Below are positions 18,701 through 23,599 of a stretch of DNA of 48,599 nt, one piece after another. A program made the translations under genes and the position numbers. The notes below the pieces were generated by a model. It was given only the letters and a program-made list of their open reading frames with translations. It did no database searches and was not told the DNA's origin. Position 1 is the first letter of the stretch; every line of letters begins with the position of its first letter. Origin of the DNA: a virus; IMG/VR virus record IMGVR_UViG_3300020183_000129, positions 1 through 48,599 of that record, one strand, 5' to 3'.

Positions 18701-19207
18701 GGTAAGCGCGTGGACATCCAGCCGGATGTCATTGAGCATGTCATCGACTTCATGCTGGGTGGTGCAGGAAGGTTCGTCATACAGATGGGCGAGGCTGGCA
18801 CGACCTACGCACCCGCTGCGATCATGGGTCAGTTTGAAAAAGACATGGTTCGCAGAACCCCCATCGTTAACAAGTTCGTCACTGCCGTGACGGAGCGTGA
18901 TCGGTCTGGGGATTTCTACGAAAAGCGCGATGACGTCTTGGCGATCTACGCCGAACTCAAGGATGCCATCGACAACGGCGACAGGGATCGTGTCGATGCA
19001 GTGAGAAACAGGTACCCTGAGTACCTGCCGCTGATCCAGCCTATCCGCGCCATCAACAATGAAATCAAGAAGCTAAACCAGTTGAAGCGCACAGTCCTCA
19101 AGAACCCTGCGCTGTCTGAGAATAGGAAGCGGGAACTAAAGGACAAGATCGACGAGAGGATTGCTGCCTTCGTGGCTCGCGGCAATCAGTTGATGCTCAA
19201 CATCTAA
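9767..19207 (+). CDS. Giant polyvalent virion protein (3146 aa) with HExxH peptidase-like region and LPD38-like C-terminus
   Basis: Likely carried in the particle and injected. Visible order: polar N-terminus; hydrophobic Gly/Ala segments (about 142-188 and 285-303); long coiled coil (about 480-700); a zinc-peptidase-like segment with HEIIH at 771-775 and a downstream EAVAEMF (834-840) that could give the third ligand; further mixed domains; a C-terminal part with TSWNPAFLLSNLPRD (about 2574) and hydrophobic helices (about 2762-2812), resembling the LPD38 domain of phage polyvalent proteins. The short motif SR[VIL] after a hydrophobic residue recurs at about 910, 1218, 1976 and 2157, dividing the chain into modules; it may mark processing or linkers (inference). 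Three other frames are overprinted in it. Its stop overlaps the convergent gene by 11 nt. Confidence 0.85.
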   Translation: MAIIQVQGQRSGRPYSINIAGSTPTPEEQEKINQFVSQREAEFESFFAERFGTPQVEAPVEAPPEDDGTAIGRGFRRGIQTVKSLTGTAVEEAGRGLGFEGVQEFGRGMETAAEEELRRLQEIRARTGLYDVEGVSSALTYGGETFGEQGPILGMTLAGAGAGFALAGPPGALAGGALASFPLLFGGNVQRQEEQVAAGELDKVSVERALYTAIPQAALEGIAGRILALAPLRPGVGSIWARTAKGGALGTAAEVPTEITQQLLERAQAGLPIDDDEAIREYIEAGVAAAIVGAPVGGIGGAIQKDAAQDELDQDYKELALEGSRRFRFAEETEQQIEAERQKAMAAAGIDPDAPLGLEAPQQRLGLPAPESVDVAPETAITDAEFENRTFDRAQYERVLQQIKADITSDKPINVAAIHQRVKSDLPGIKVAQVKDVLTELQARGFIAENPVPKKQKYIPMGALAPEVKTPDVSYRRQIDTATDFIKADQSRIERLNYDLQSAEAYGRDLDGNRVTPNQINAEIAKVEQRIADNQRRIDVAQQRLQTLGQDMHVPRFERVGLPRNLKAVPIPEAAPDALRPRFEAQQQAITGYKEQLASVKRQIVKLNEQAKKRQLSSNELNRMQKLQQSQGEISTRLAEAQANLKTPEKIVQEAKGEQFREQERQREIERKLAAAQARAAADQVKAQEDQGVSPLSDRFNAKQDAVFKRLQGRLSNLGLKGVKLDRRQKIDGAEGSFDPLTRVLTLAMGLYNPNLSEQQLFNAIAEVMDHEIIHALKALGALSPKEFSMLEKAAGKTRYVKLTNDGVQKRSYTYLDRAKKLYPDLNETQQKEEAVAEMFRDYVAGRLKIGGGPRAFLEKIKKFFKALVGANVDEGFTSVQDIFNNISVGRIGERVAPAAAPAAAAQPALSRVPVTEEDVSPLQDIRMPINPNLPNDQVRAQIQQLTNQNRPIVRQLISRIDQRFGAKSGDSVKDLSKVTQKAKRPSILATKPWHDVSHIRDSYRFKTVIDDFRDVPAIFNELLDQGIQLVKIDTNKLFNPKEWGWRIIAFDMRMPNGQLVEWYLPLKELEAEKKARGHLIFEEWRNKTENELEAQQVEFFDAMGRSYDGYDQAFQAALDRIGLSRQEAEASWSSAESSISDAARNARRSSTVGISEPLSVPTRLMTPSMVRTDLEPSAAKMMAREVPSSTSAKASAIVSTSDDYMPDAPAEERPLFSRIPRSQLAASLANFIRNNPDGFTVRPTTLEPMSGGFVVAPLKEAEIIVGESLPEEVLLGYIEDNKDISRAIGRPVYLGGWFDNESKQYFLDNTLILPNAEDALYIAEAADQLAIFDLNNFQEIRTNEGIRRLRESGSYRGYTADGYKRSLEAVGRRFREARDARRARLERQLVGQVKRPLESRLVLPLSNEERAASIIDYLNPNTGQPLFRKKAGSETLVSFANKLLELRGTRPYDIINSQEDRETVANIMAAEAEAALLSSSDAIGWYGDILNLAKQILYPVYPEVSRTRPDGSANPSYDPAAEHAFDYVTAVTSNGLAVIDNYQFAASKYDAWKASPDGKFPVEGKGDQGKSMIAAFEFWNHLVDLGYDSNAISELLSQQMPRSELNSILKDVFGVSRIADLPIKADTKEEADTVVSLAYVIGPKIGNGFYQNLRGNFDPLTMDRWWMRFVNRITGKPTVVYSEENLGKNFETVWNYVRNPSRLSDMERAILRRAQENLNMISMEKADVPLLSKEMDKVWNKDFFNKAYNDKLRDLLNEGNDFRIVGSSVVGPYANTAKKLARGARPEKPAMAKAVTTLVKKMKPSLQEAPRSAKDRTAMRASANMARQILRDNLGVQLTNADFQALMWYAEKRIFEAGGVRKGRGEDNDYADGAIAILKSKGMSDEQIKNTLPEAERGRVDSVESDIRGEQEAGGSVGELARGPQEGDFFAPRSLNLVPEQQSIQAGMTPEEVIEIEAPLAGLEIDPEMPRQMYSRVPVTQAYMPVRAPVDMKDGSPNPIYGSIRDGARLLPVVLPKGSHVVYDNGIEAGNGLFHIQQRKHDLELFENSKYKRVENAIYDLMRRWQTQGYDDGNDVISYPSGGNLVLEWRENIGFGAPPLTLVLERGTDVRNAPVKEAYYVKTFYPVLEKKDRTTQVQRGRNFINMDKGDSRRRFSRLLSSTAPTQGTPQFGPSDLETVMQNLRYTGVQEKVANVFKKIGKPFKADEKAIEDGTQWVFNKLQDNFVSVGKMYDALRKQGANITRDMDAYFQELLMHGVAGAKKERFKTNEFTPIVEQVARLNVTDVERDALKRVSNYYGQILEKTGSKSHALANAYLYALHAVERNRRISELSKGQISNGSGMSDQEAQNIISFVNSMDATRRNQVVAIADGVRSMVDGTNDVYIDGGLIPDYKDGVDVDDETKAAFTKYKNYVPLRGFADPESELDTTAGDFSTTNRFGALGKPNKTALGRESYAGDILANVAVQRENAIDKAEKNKVGVAFLNLLESNIDTDAYAEVLERHPLRRVMRNGRITVMPDRDFNDPNLPILAVRKDGEEVLIGFKDPRLATAFKGTSGKQMNAIMGGLHTITRFYANLLTSWNPAFLLSNLPRDIETALFNAQQYNMEGSSKDILKGVAPSMRAILRVLNNKPGANPYWANRYKQFYDNGGQNVLNQMGDVVNNSKDIRNTISKIVAADNAGNRRLMDTLWNGTKKGGGSLLNYIEAVNTAVENATRVAFFDAVVRNLEAQGVPTERAVREAAAAARQLTTNFGKGGEMKAGLNTLYLFFNASLQGSMAMFNSLINNSKARKLVATVVVAGFMQDMINGLISGDEDEDGIKDYDNLSDYKLAHSIVLPDLNGDGTFITIPLAYGINMFYNFGRVMGNLARGAMGDNGTYTPEEAASSTMGTVSETFNPFGGNNFWTFLSPTQLDMPIELMTNQNFMNQPIYKELSPFEQYKSRSGMYWSTTSPSAIWISKFINDTIGRGTDIVPGEVLGKRVDIQPDVIEHVIDFMLGGAGRFVIQMGEAGTTYAPAAIMGQFEKDMVRRTPIVNKFVTAVTERDRSGDFYEKRDDVLAIYAELKDAIDNGDRDRVDAVRNRYPEYLPLIQPIRAINNEIKKLNQLKRTVLKNPALSENRKRELKDKIDERIAAFVARGNQLMLNI
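13144..13359 (-). CDS. Candidate antisense gene inside the giant virion gene
   Basis: 71 aa on the minus strand, wholly inside the giant gene. ATG at 13359 is preceded by AGAGG with eight bases between. The product (MAEAFALVEDGTSRAIIFAA... KGSEIPTVDDLRAFRAASEM... LLQEASAS) has alternating beta-like and amphipathic helix segments and normal composition. The sense frame over the same bases (giant residues about 1126-1198) is a Ser/Ala/Arg/Met-rich stretch that reads like a linker, typical of an antisense reading. This suggests a small gene was inserted in reverse and kept the giant frame open. Function and expression unknown; late sense transcription would interfere with it. Confidence 0.5.
   Translation of the reverse strand: MAEAFALVEDGTSRAIIFAADGSKSVRTMDGVIKRVGTLKGSEIPTVDDLRAFRAASEMELSALLQEASAS
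13797..13949 (+). CDS. Candidate overprinted small gene in the giant gene (+1 frame)
   Basis: 50 aa in the +1 frame. ATG 13797 has AGGAG at 13782-13786 (ten bases away) and a second AGGA closer by. The product starts MKESDASEKVDLIEVTP and continues TREALRQLVAALEKQGMRVV, a strand-helix-strand pattern of ordinary composition ending at TAA 13949. The giant protein over this stretch (residues about 1344-1395) is an Arg-rich helical segment after a globular region, so both frames could be meaningful. Function unknown. Confidence 0.38.
   Translation: MKESDASEKVDLIEVTPQTDTREALRQLVAALEKQGMRVVPASKGSLLGK
15423..15575 (+). CDS. Candidate overprinted small gene in the giant gene (+1 frame)
   Basis: 50 aa in the +1 frame. 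ATG 15423 follows AAGGA (15411-15415) by seven bases. The product has a basic, Ser-rich start (MSKSKIHSPRQNEDES) then a clear amphipathic helix (LTSEENKRLAAALANWHEAR) and a short tail. The giant frame here (residues about 1886-1937) is Glu/Gly/Arg-rich and linker-like, just before the SR motif at 1976. It resembles small phage proteins in size and make-up but no family is recognised. Confidence 0.4.
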   Translation: MSKSKIHSPRQNEDESIVSSLTSEENKRLAAALANWHEARKKGTSSPQEV

Positions 19208-19670
19208 GGCGAGGAAACCAGCGAACGTCAAAGATGTAACTGTCTTTGGCGTTCCCTGATCCGTCGTCGCCTCTGTACTTGTACTTGTGCAACTGAACTT
19301 TTCCAGAGCGCACCAGCAACTCCAGCCTGTTCATGTCAGTCCAGTGCGTTGCCCGATAGTCTGGGTACTGCACGTCGAAGATGATGATGATGTTGGGGTA
19401 TAGTGCGTGGTACCTGCGCAGGTCTTTTCTGTTTATGGATATGGCGTAAGACGGGGGGATGCCGAACATATCCTGAGAGTACATCCACGGCGTGGTGATA
19501 GTCTTCAGGTCGCACGGCATCTCTATCCGCATGTCATAGGTGAAGACGTCATCCGACTTGTCGGGGTTGATCTTCAGCTTGACATCGCGGAAGCTTCGCT
19601 CTTGGACGAAGATGTCCTCAAGCTTTCTCCCCTCTTCGCACCAAGCAGGCTTGTCGTTTGGATCAAGCAT
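19197..19670 (-). CDS. PD-(D/E)XK nuclease-like protein
   Basis: 157 aa, last gene of the leftward early cluster, converging on the giant gene with an 11-nt overlap. The core FTYDMRIEMPCDLKTITTP, then AISINRKDLRRYHALYPNI and IIIFDVQYPDY, fits a restriction-endonuclease-like fold, with DLK as the possible (D/E)xK and an upstream acidic residue. The ATG lies within the stop region of the HTH gene (GCAATGCTTGA). Function as a DNA-cleaving or recombination enzyme is inference from motif spacing only. Confidence 0.6.
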   Translation of the reverse strand: MLDPNDKPAWCEEGRKLEDIFVQERSFRDVKLKINPDKSDDVFTYDMRIEMPCDLKTITTPWMYSQDMFGIPPSYAISINRKDLRRYHALYPNIIIIFDVQYPDYRATHWTDMNRLELLVRSGKVQLHKYKYRGDDGSGNAKDSYIFDVRWFPRLRC

Positions 19671-19830
19671 TGCTCTTTGAGTCCAGCCACTGGATGATCT
19701 CAGAGTATCTCCAGCGCGTCATCCTCTCGCCAAACTTAATCGGCTTGGGGAAGGTCTCGTCCTCCGCTGCGATCTGCCGAAGCGTCCTCGGGTGGATCGC
19801 CATCAGATTGGCAACGGCATCAGCGTTCAT
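19663..19830 (-). CDS. AlpA/excisionase-like HTH DNA-binding protein
   Basis: 55 aa. ATG 19830 overlaps the upstream TGA (ATGA), which favours it over an in-frame GTG at 19845. The sequence NADAVANLMAIHPRTLRQIA is a MerR/AlpA-type helix-turn-helix, followed by the wing-like FPKPIKFGERMTRWRYSEI and ending WLDSKS, the usual pattern of small excisionase or AlpA regulators. It could regulate early genes or act as a recombination directionality factor, but no integrase is visible in the window. Confidence 0.75.
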   Translation of the reverse strand: MNADAVANLMAIHPRTLRQIAAEDETFPKPIKFGERMTRWRYSEIIQWLDSKSNA

Positions 19831-20276
19831 CAGCTTCTCTTCCACTGACGAAACTCCTCTCTCAGTGTATCGAACTTCTGCCGTGCGTCCGGGTCATTGC
19901 GGAAGTCCGCACGGGACTTGATGCCGCAGTAATCCCTGACCGCATTGATGGCGTCAGTCTCCATGGTTGAAGGGTTGGTGTTGGTGATCAGCCCTGCTTC
20001 GTAGAGGTAGCGACCGAACTCCTTGTTGCGGCACAGAAGACCAGCGGACGCGATCATGCGCTCGACCCTCTGGTGTTCCTCTCGTGTCTCCGGTTCGTCC
20101 TGATCGTTGAGGCGAACCATGGCGACCATGTATCGAGTGCCCACCCAGTCGGTGTGGAGTTCTGGCGGGCAATCGTTGGGGTGTACATTCAGCCTCAGCA
20201 CTACGCCGTTCCTGTCTTGGGACATCGAGACCTTGACGGCCTCAAAGCCCATCGCTGCGTCTCTCATGCTTTCCAT
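19830..20276 (-). CDS. Conserved hypothetical early protein
   Basis: 148 aa from ATG 20276 (GGGAG upstream); ATGs at 20267 and 20252 are alternatives, the last removing most of the overlap with the upstream HNH gene. Beta-rich N-terminal half (VVLRLNVHPNDCPPELH, GTRYMVAMVRL) and a helical C-terminal half (YCGIKSRADFRNDPDARQKF). I recognise no domain. Coupled to the HTH gene by ATGA. It belongs to the early DNA-metabolism cluster. Confidence 0.65.
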   Translation of the reverse strand: MESMRDAAMGFEAVKVSMSQDRNGVVLRLNVHPNDCPPELHTDWVGTRYMVAMVRLNDQDEPETREEHQRVERMIASAGLLCRNKEFGRYLYEAGLITNTNPSTMETDAINAVRDYCGIKSRADFRNDPDARQKFDTLREEFRQWKRS

Positions 20277-20553
20277 CAAGGTATGTCTCCCAGTTCTGTT
20301 TGGCCCACTCGATGGCATCTATGCCTTGCAAGTCCCACCAAGTTTGCTCGTCTCCGAAGTGATGCAGTTCCATGTGGCAGCGGTGGCAGAGAGGCACGGC
20401 CCAGTTGTCTCCCGTCTTGTAGCCTATGCCTCTTTGCTCCGCTCTTTGCAGGTGGTGCGCTTCTCCTTCTGCCTTGCAGACCAAGCAGGGCGCGCCCCGT
20501 AAGGTCTTCAGGTAGGCCTCATCCCGAGCCTTGTCGTGCTTCGGGATCAGCAT
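20242..20553 (-). CDS. DUF968/YbcO-like HNH-type nuclease
   Basis: 103 aa. Cys/His pattern CLVC ... AHHLQRA ... PLCHRCHMELHH followed by WWDLQGIDAIEWAKQNWE is characteristic of the DUF968/YbcO group of phage metal-dependent nucleases that act in recombination or resolution. The first pair and the CHRC pair probably bind zinc, with AHH as the catalytic beta-beta-alpha-metal histidine. It overlaps the next leftward gene by 35 nt. Confidence 0.82.
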   Translation of the reverse strand: MLIPKHDKARDEAYLKTLRGAPCLVCKAEGEAHHLQRAEQRGIGYKTGDNWAVPLCHRCHMELHHFGDEQTWWDLQGIDAIEWAKQNWETYLDGKHERRSDGL

Positions 20554-20555
20554 TC

Positions 20556-21014
20556 TCAGAACCTATGTTTTTCAACGTGGCATGCGGGGCAAAGCCATTC
20601 GACATCTAGCGGCCTTGAGTAGTCACTGTGATGGCCGTGGATGATGCCACCTTTCCCACAGCAACTGCACACATCAGGCTTCACAACTTCACCTTTTCTT
20701 ATTCTGTTGCCCAAAATTATATGGGCTGCACGTTTTTCTAGGTTCCGTTCTACCCACCTTAGCCTCGTCTCCTGTATTGATTTTTTCCCATTTTCTGTTT
20801 TTTGATATCTCCTGTGCCTTTCACGAACTTTTGGGTCTGTCTGAAAGCGATCCCTATCGTACTGACGATAGTAGTCAGCGTGCAGTGTCCTGTTTTCCTT
20901 CGTGTCACGTTTCGCACATTCCTTGCACTTGTTTAGGAATCCGTCTTTCATTTGACTGTGCTTGTAGAACTCAGTGAGGGGCTTGCTGGCCCCACACTTA
21001 AAGCAAGTTTTCAT
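20556..21014 (-). CDS. Zinc-binding HNH-like endonuclease, possibly a mobile homing type
   Basis: 152 aa. An N-terminal CxxC pair (KTCFKCGASKPLTEFYK ... NKCKECAK), a basic helical middle, and a C-terminal CSCCGKGGIIHGHHSDY with CPACHVEKH form two zinc sites around an HNH-like core. The coding sequence is visibly richer in A and T than its neighbours, and such free-standing genes are commonly mobile endonucleases in phages. AGGAGG precedes the ATG. Whether it still cuts DNA cannot be told. Confidence 0.75.
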   Translation of the reverse strand: MKTCFKCGASKPLTEFYKHSQMKDGFLNKCKECAKRDTKENRTLHADYYRQYDRDRFQTDPKVRERHRRYQKTENGKKSIQETRLRWVERNLEKRAAHIILGNRIRKGEVVKPDVCSCCGKGGIIHGHHSDYSRPLDVEWLCPACHVEKHRF

Positions 21015-21063
21015 CGCCCCGCCTCCTTATACCGCTTAGAACGGTATCATAACAGGAAGCGGG

Positions 21064-21411
21064 TCAATCAAAAGGGATTTCATCGTCGAAGGTTTGCTGT
21101 GCTGGCGCACGACGCTCCTGCTGACGGCCATGAGGTGTGCTGTCGGGCTGACGCTGCTGCGGTGCGCGCTGCTGGCCACCGTCCTTCGGCACCCACACCT
21201 TTGCAGACAGGGAAAGGAACTTGTTCCCAGCCTTCGACTCACGACGCCATCCAGCGAGAGATGCCTTGGGAACTTCTCCCTTCTTCATCTGCGCATAGAG
21301 ATCTTCGACAACATCGTTGGGGAACTCGATCTCTCCCCTGTAGTCGGGGTGGCGGTCGTTGGCCTTGTTGTTGTTGACCCACAGTATACCTGACGGCGGA
21401 TAAGCACTCAT
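21064..21411 (-). CDS. Single-stranded DNA-binding-like protein
   Basis: 115 aa. A compact beta-rich N-terminal part (SGILWVNNNKANDRHPDYRGE; FLSLSAKVWVPKDG), a Gln/Arg/Pro-rich disordered linker, and an acidic tip ending DDEIPFD, the classic SSB C-terminal signature used to recruit partners. It lies directly after an annealing protein and an exonuclease, as expected for a phage recombination set. AAAGGAG lies seven bases before the ATG, which overlaps the annealing-gene stop. Confidence 0.78.
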   Translation of the reverse strand: MSAYPPSGILWVNNNKANDRHPDYRGEIEFPNDVVEDLYAQMKKGEVPKASLAGWRRESKAGNKFLSLSAKVWVPKDGGQQRAPQQRQPDSTPHGRQQERRAPAQQTFDDEIPFD

Positions 21412-22148
21412 TTTGACGCTCCTTTGATTTCAGTTTTCCGTGTCTTGAATACCTCAACGATCTCCTCGAAGCGGCTGGGTGCCAGCTTCTTCATCTCGTT
21501 GATCACTTCGGTGTTCTTCGACCATGTCTCTTTCAGGTCGTCTTCCGTGTTGCACATCTTGCGGATGATGGTGGACAGCACGTCGGCGACATCGTTGAAG
21601 TCGCCAACCTCATGCACCTCATCCTTGCTCCTGACCGGCGGTATGCTCGGAGCCGCGTTGGCAGGGGCGGTAAAGGCCAAAGCCTTGGCGGAGGTGCCGC
21701 CGACCTCCGCCACAGTATCCGCCTTCTGCCGGGTCTCTGGTGGCGTCTGAGAGGCATCGTCCGGTTGGGGCAGGTCTTCGCCTGCGTAGATGTAGTGCCC
21801 CAGCCCGTGGTAACTGATGGCCTTGGCCAGTGCCCGCTGCATCGACGTGTTGATAGCGAAGCTGTCAGGGTCTCTGATCGACTTGTTCTTGTAGTCCAGC
21901 ACCGGGAAAAGTTCAGTAGCACTTATCCCCTCGACGGTGACGGTTACCTGCACATAGGCGTAGCCATTGTGGTCGGTGATGTAAGGCATGCCGTTGGGCT
22001 GGATGTGCTTCTCGAACGTGGCGCTCGGGTAGTGCTTTTTCAGCACACCCCAAGCCCAAGCCCAAGAGAGGTAGGTCAGCCCGTTCTTCTTCTCCGTATG
22101 CTCGTTCACGTTGATCGCTGATAGTGTTTCCCACACTGACTTTGTCAT
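21408..22148 (-). CDS. DUF1071-type single-strand annealing protein (Rad52-like)
   Basis: 246 aa. MTKSVWETLSAINVNEHTEKK followed by LTYLSWAWAWGVLKKHYPSA and the later SIRDPDSFAINTSMQRALAK is the DUF1071 pattern; this family is grouped with phage recombinases that anneal complementary single strands. An Ala/Pro linker (about 165-190) and a helical acidic C-terminus complete it. ATG 22148 is chosen over upstream in-frame ATGs because those would read deep into the exonuclease gene. It pairs with the exonuclease upstream and the SSB downstream. Confidence 0.8.
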   Translation of the reverse strand: MTKSVWETLSAINVNEHTEKKNGLTYLSWAWAWGVLKKHYPSATFEKHIQPNGMPYITDHNGYAYVQVTVTVEGISATELFPVLDYKNKSIRDPDSFAINTSMQRALAKAISYHGLGHYIYAGEDLPQPDDASQTPPETRQKADTVAEVGGTSAKALAFTAPANAAPSIPPVRSKDEVHEVGDFNDVADVLSTIIRKMCNTEDDLKETWSKNTEVINEMKKLAPSRFEEIVEVFKTRKTEIKGASK

Positions 22149-22149
22149 A

Positions 22150-23046
22150 TCATTCCACCTTCTTCCACCCTTTGAACTGCTCGCAGAACTCTGCCACCGA
22201 GCAGTAGTTGCCTTCACAGCGGGTGCGCTCACCACGCCGGAACTCGATCTCTGTCTTGTCGTTCTGTTCTTCCGAGAACTTCTTGGCGTCGTCCTCATTG
22301 TCGAAGACACGCAGCGCCCTCTTGCCACCCACCTTCTTCACAGCCCACTGATTGGGCTTTGCCCACTGATCCTCTGCCGTGCATTCCGGCAGTTCGTCGT
22401 AGAGGTCGAACTCGATCTGTGCCCCCTGATGCAGGGACACCTGCTCGTAGACGTACTCGTTGCGGCGCTCCTCGCTCCACAGTGGTAACTCCACGACCAC
22501 CACAGGAGACGAGGGATAGCCCTCTTCAAACTCAGCCTTGCGCCGCTGCCAGTCACGCAGGATCGCACAGATGCGGATGCTGCTGACCTTCTTGTTGCGG
22601 TTGACTCCAGCGTTGGAGTTTTCAACCAGCCATGCGTAGCAGTTCTGCTGGGTCTCCCATTCCCTCTTGCCGAGGATAACAGACCAGACCGACGTCACCT
22701 TGTAGTCGGTGATCCTGACTGTGCCGTCAGGCAGAACCTCCTGATGATCGAGAGCACCCGACAGCGTCCACCCCGCTACCTCAGCGTAGAGGCGCTCCTC
22801 CATCATGACGTGGCTGGGATCGTCGGCACTCTCGAGGATGTGGTGAACAGCCGTCCCGAACAGAGGCCATATCATGTCGGACGCATCGACCTCGATCTGG
22901 TCGTCGTGCCTCACCTTCATGATGCGAACTCTGGGCGAGTCGATCAGCGTCGTGACGCTGATGTCAGCTTTGCCCTTTGAATACTTGTCGTCCCGTGCGA
23001 AGTTGTAAAACGCATCGGGCAGGTTGAACCTGTTCGTGATCTTCAT
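22150..23046 (-). CDS. RecB/Cas4-like PD-(D/E)XK exonuclease
   Basis: 298 aa. Motifs: GTAVHHILE (64-72), GALD with D100, then VRITDYK with D114 and K116, matching the RecB-family nuclease core. Near the C-terminus CEGNYCSVAEFC puts three cysteines close together, like the Fe-S-associated cysteines of Cas4/AddB relatives, though an N-terminal fourth is not evident. It probably resects DNA ends to feed the annealing protein next door (inference from pairing). First gene after the leftward promoter at 23070-23098; GAAGGGGAG gives a strong SD. Confidence 0.82.
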   Translation of the reverse strand: MKITNRFNLPDAFYNFARDDKYSKGKADISVTTLIDSPRVRIMKVRHDDQIEVDASDMIWPLFGTAVHHILESADDPSHVMMEERLYAEVAGWTLSGALDHQEVLPDGTVRITDYKVTSVWSVILGKREWETQQNCYAWLVENSNAGVNRNKKVSSIRICAILRDWQRRKAEFEEGYPSSPVVVVELPLWSEERRNEYVYEQVSLHQGAQIEFDLYDELPECTAEDQWAKPNQWAVKKVGGKRALRVFDNEDDAKKFSEEQNDKTEIEFRRGERTRCEGNYCSVAEFCEQFKGWKKVE

Positions 23047-23069
23047 CGATGTCTCCCCTTCTGTCAGAC

Positions 23070-23098
23070 GTTAGATCATGGTTCGCGGACGATGTCAA
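23070..23098 (-). promoter_or_regulatory. Leftward early promoter candidate
   Basis: On the minus strand a perfect -35 TTGACA (23098-23093) is followed by a 17-base spacer and TCTAAC (23075-23070), a four-of-six match to the -10 box. It sits in the divergent gap between the exonuclease and RusA genes and points to the exonuclease, giving a leader of about 20 nt before its ATG. This is a host sigma-70-type signal, fitting early expression. Confidence 0.6.
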
Positions 23099-23112
23099 AT
23101 AGGGATGTATAA

Positions 23113-23490
23113 GTGGAAAGAAGTGTAACTTTCACAGTGCTTGGCGAGCCAGCATCCAAGGCGAACAGCCGGAAGGCTGTGATGTTTGGCAAGCGACCAG
23201 CCTTCATCAAGTCCGACAAGGCGCGGCACTACGTCGATGCCTTCGCTCTTCAGTGCCCCAAGCTTGAAGAACTCTTCGATGGCGACGTGCGCGTGGAGAT
23301 GGTGATCTACTACGCATCGCGGCGACCGGATCTCGACGAGAGCCTGATCCTCGACTGCATGCAGAGTGCCATCTACGCCAATGACCGACAGGTCAAGCAG
23401 AAGCTGATCTACTGGGCGCTCGACAAGGGCAGACCTCGTGCCGTCATCCGAGTGAGTGCCTGCGACAATCTGACCCCGCCTAGTATATAA
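23113..23490 (+). CDS. RusA-like Holliday junction resolvase
   Basis: 125 aa. FTVLGEPASKANSRKAV at the start and SRRPDLDESLILDCMQSAIYAND with D73, D75, D81 and D91 give the RusA fold and its acidic metal-binding cluster; the family cleaves four-way junctions during recombination and before packaging. The start is GTG 23113 with AGGGA seven bases upstream; no good ATG is in frame. It is transcribed away from the exonuclease gene and followed by the structured element at 23484. Confidence 0.85.
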   Translation: MERSVTFTVLGEPASKANSRKAVMFGKRPAFIKSDKARHYVDAFALQCPKLEELFDGDVRVEMVIYYASRRPDLDESLILDCMQSAIYANDRQVKQKLIYWALDKGRPRAVIRVSACDNLTPPSI

Positions 23491-23563
23491 GGGACTATAA
23501 GATCTATCTCTCTCTCTCAAGAGAGAGAGATCAGTCTACAGTCCCTTTAGTATAAGGCGAGAT
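23484..23563 (+). promoter_or_regulatory. Structured leader element, copy 1
   Basis: Outer arms AAGGGACT (23489-23496) and AGTCCCTT (23540-23547) enclose an 11-bp CT/GA hairpin (23506-23516 with 23521-23531, loop TCAA). The left flank TATATAAGGGACTATA and the right flank AGTCCCTTTAGTA plus AGGCGAGAT (23555-23563) recur at 37926-38037, while the inner stem does not. It stands 37 nt before the primase-helicase gene. A promoter plus a structured 5' leader, or an antitermination site, would fit. Confidence 0.55.
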
Positions 23564-23599
23564 GGGAAGGCTGTTGACCGGCACCTTTGGCATGCTAGG

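Noticed and set aside
23506-23531. CT/GA repeat as a microsatellite or CRISPR-like unit
   Set aside because: It is a single hairpin within a larger shared element; no spacers or array.
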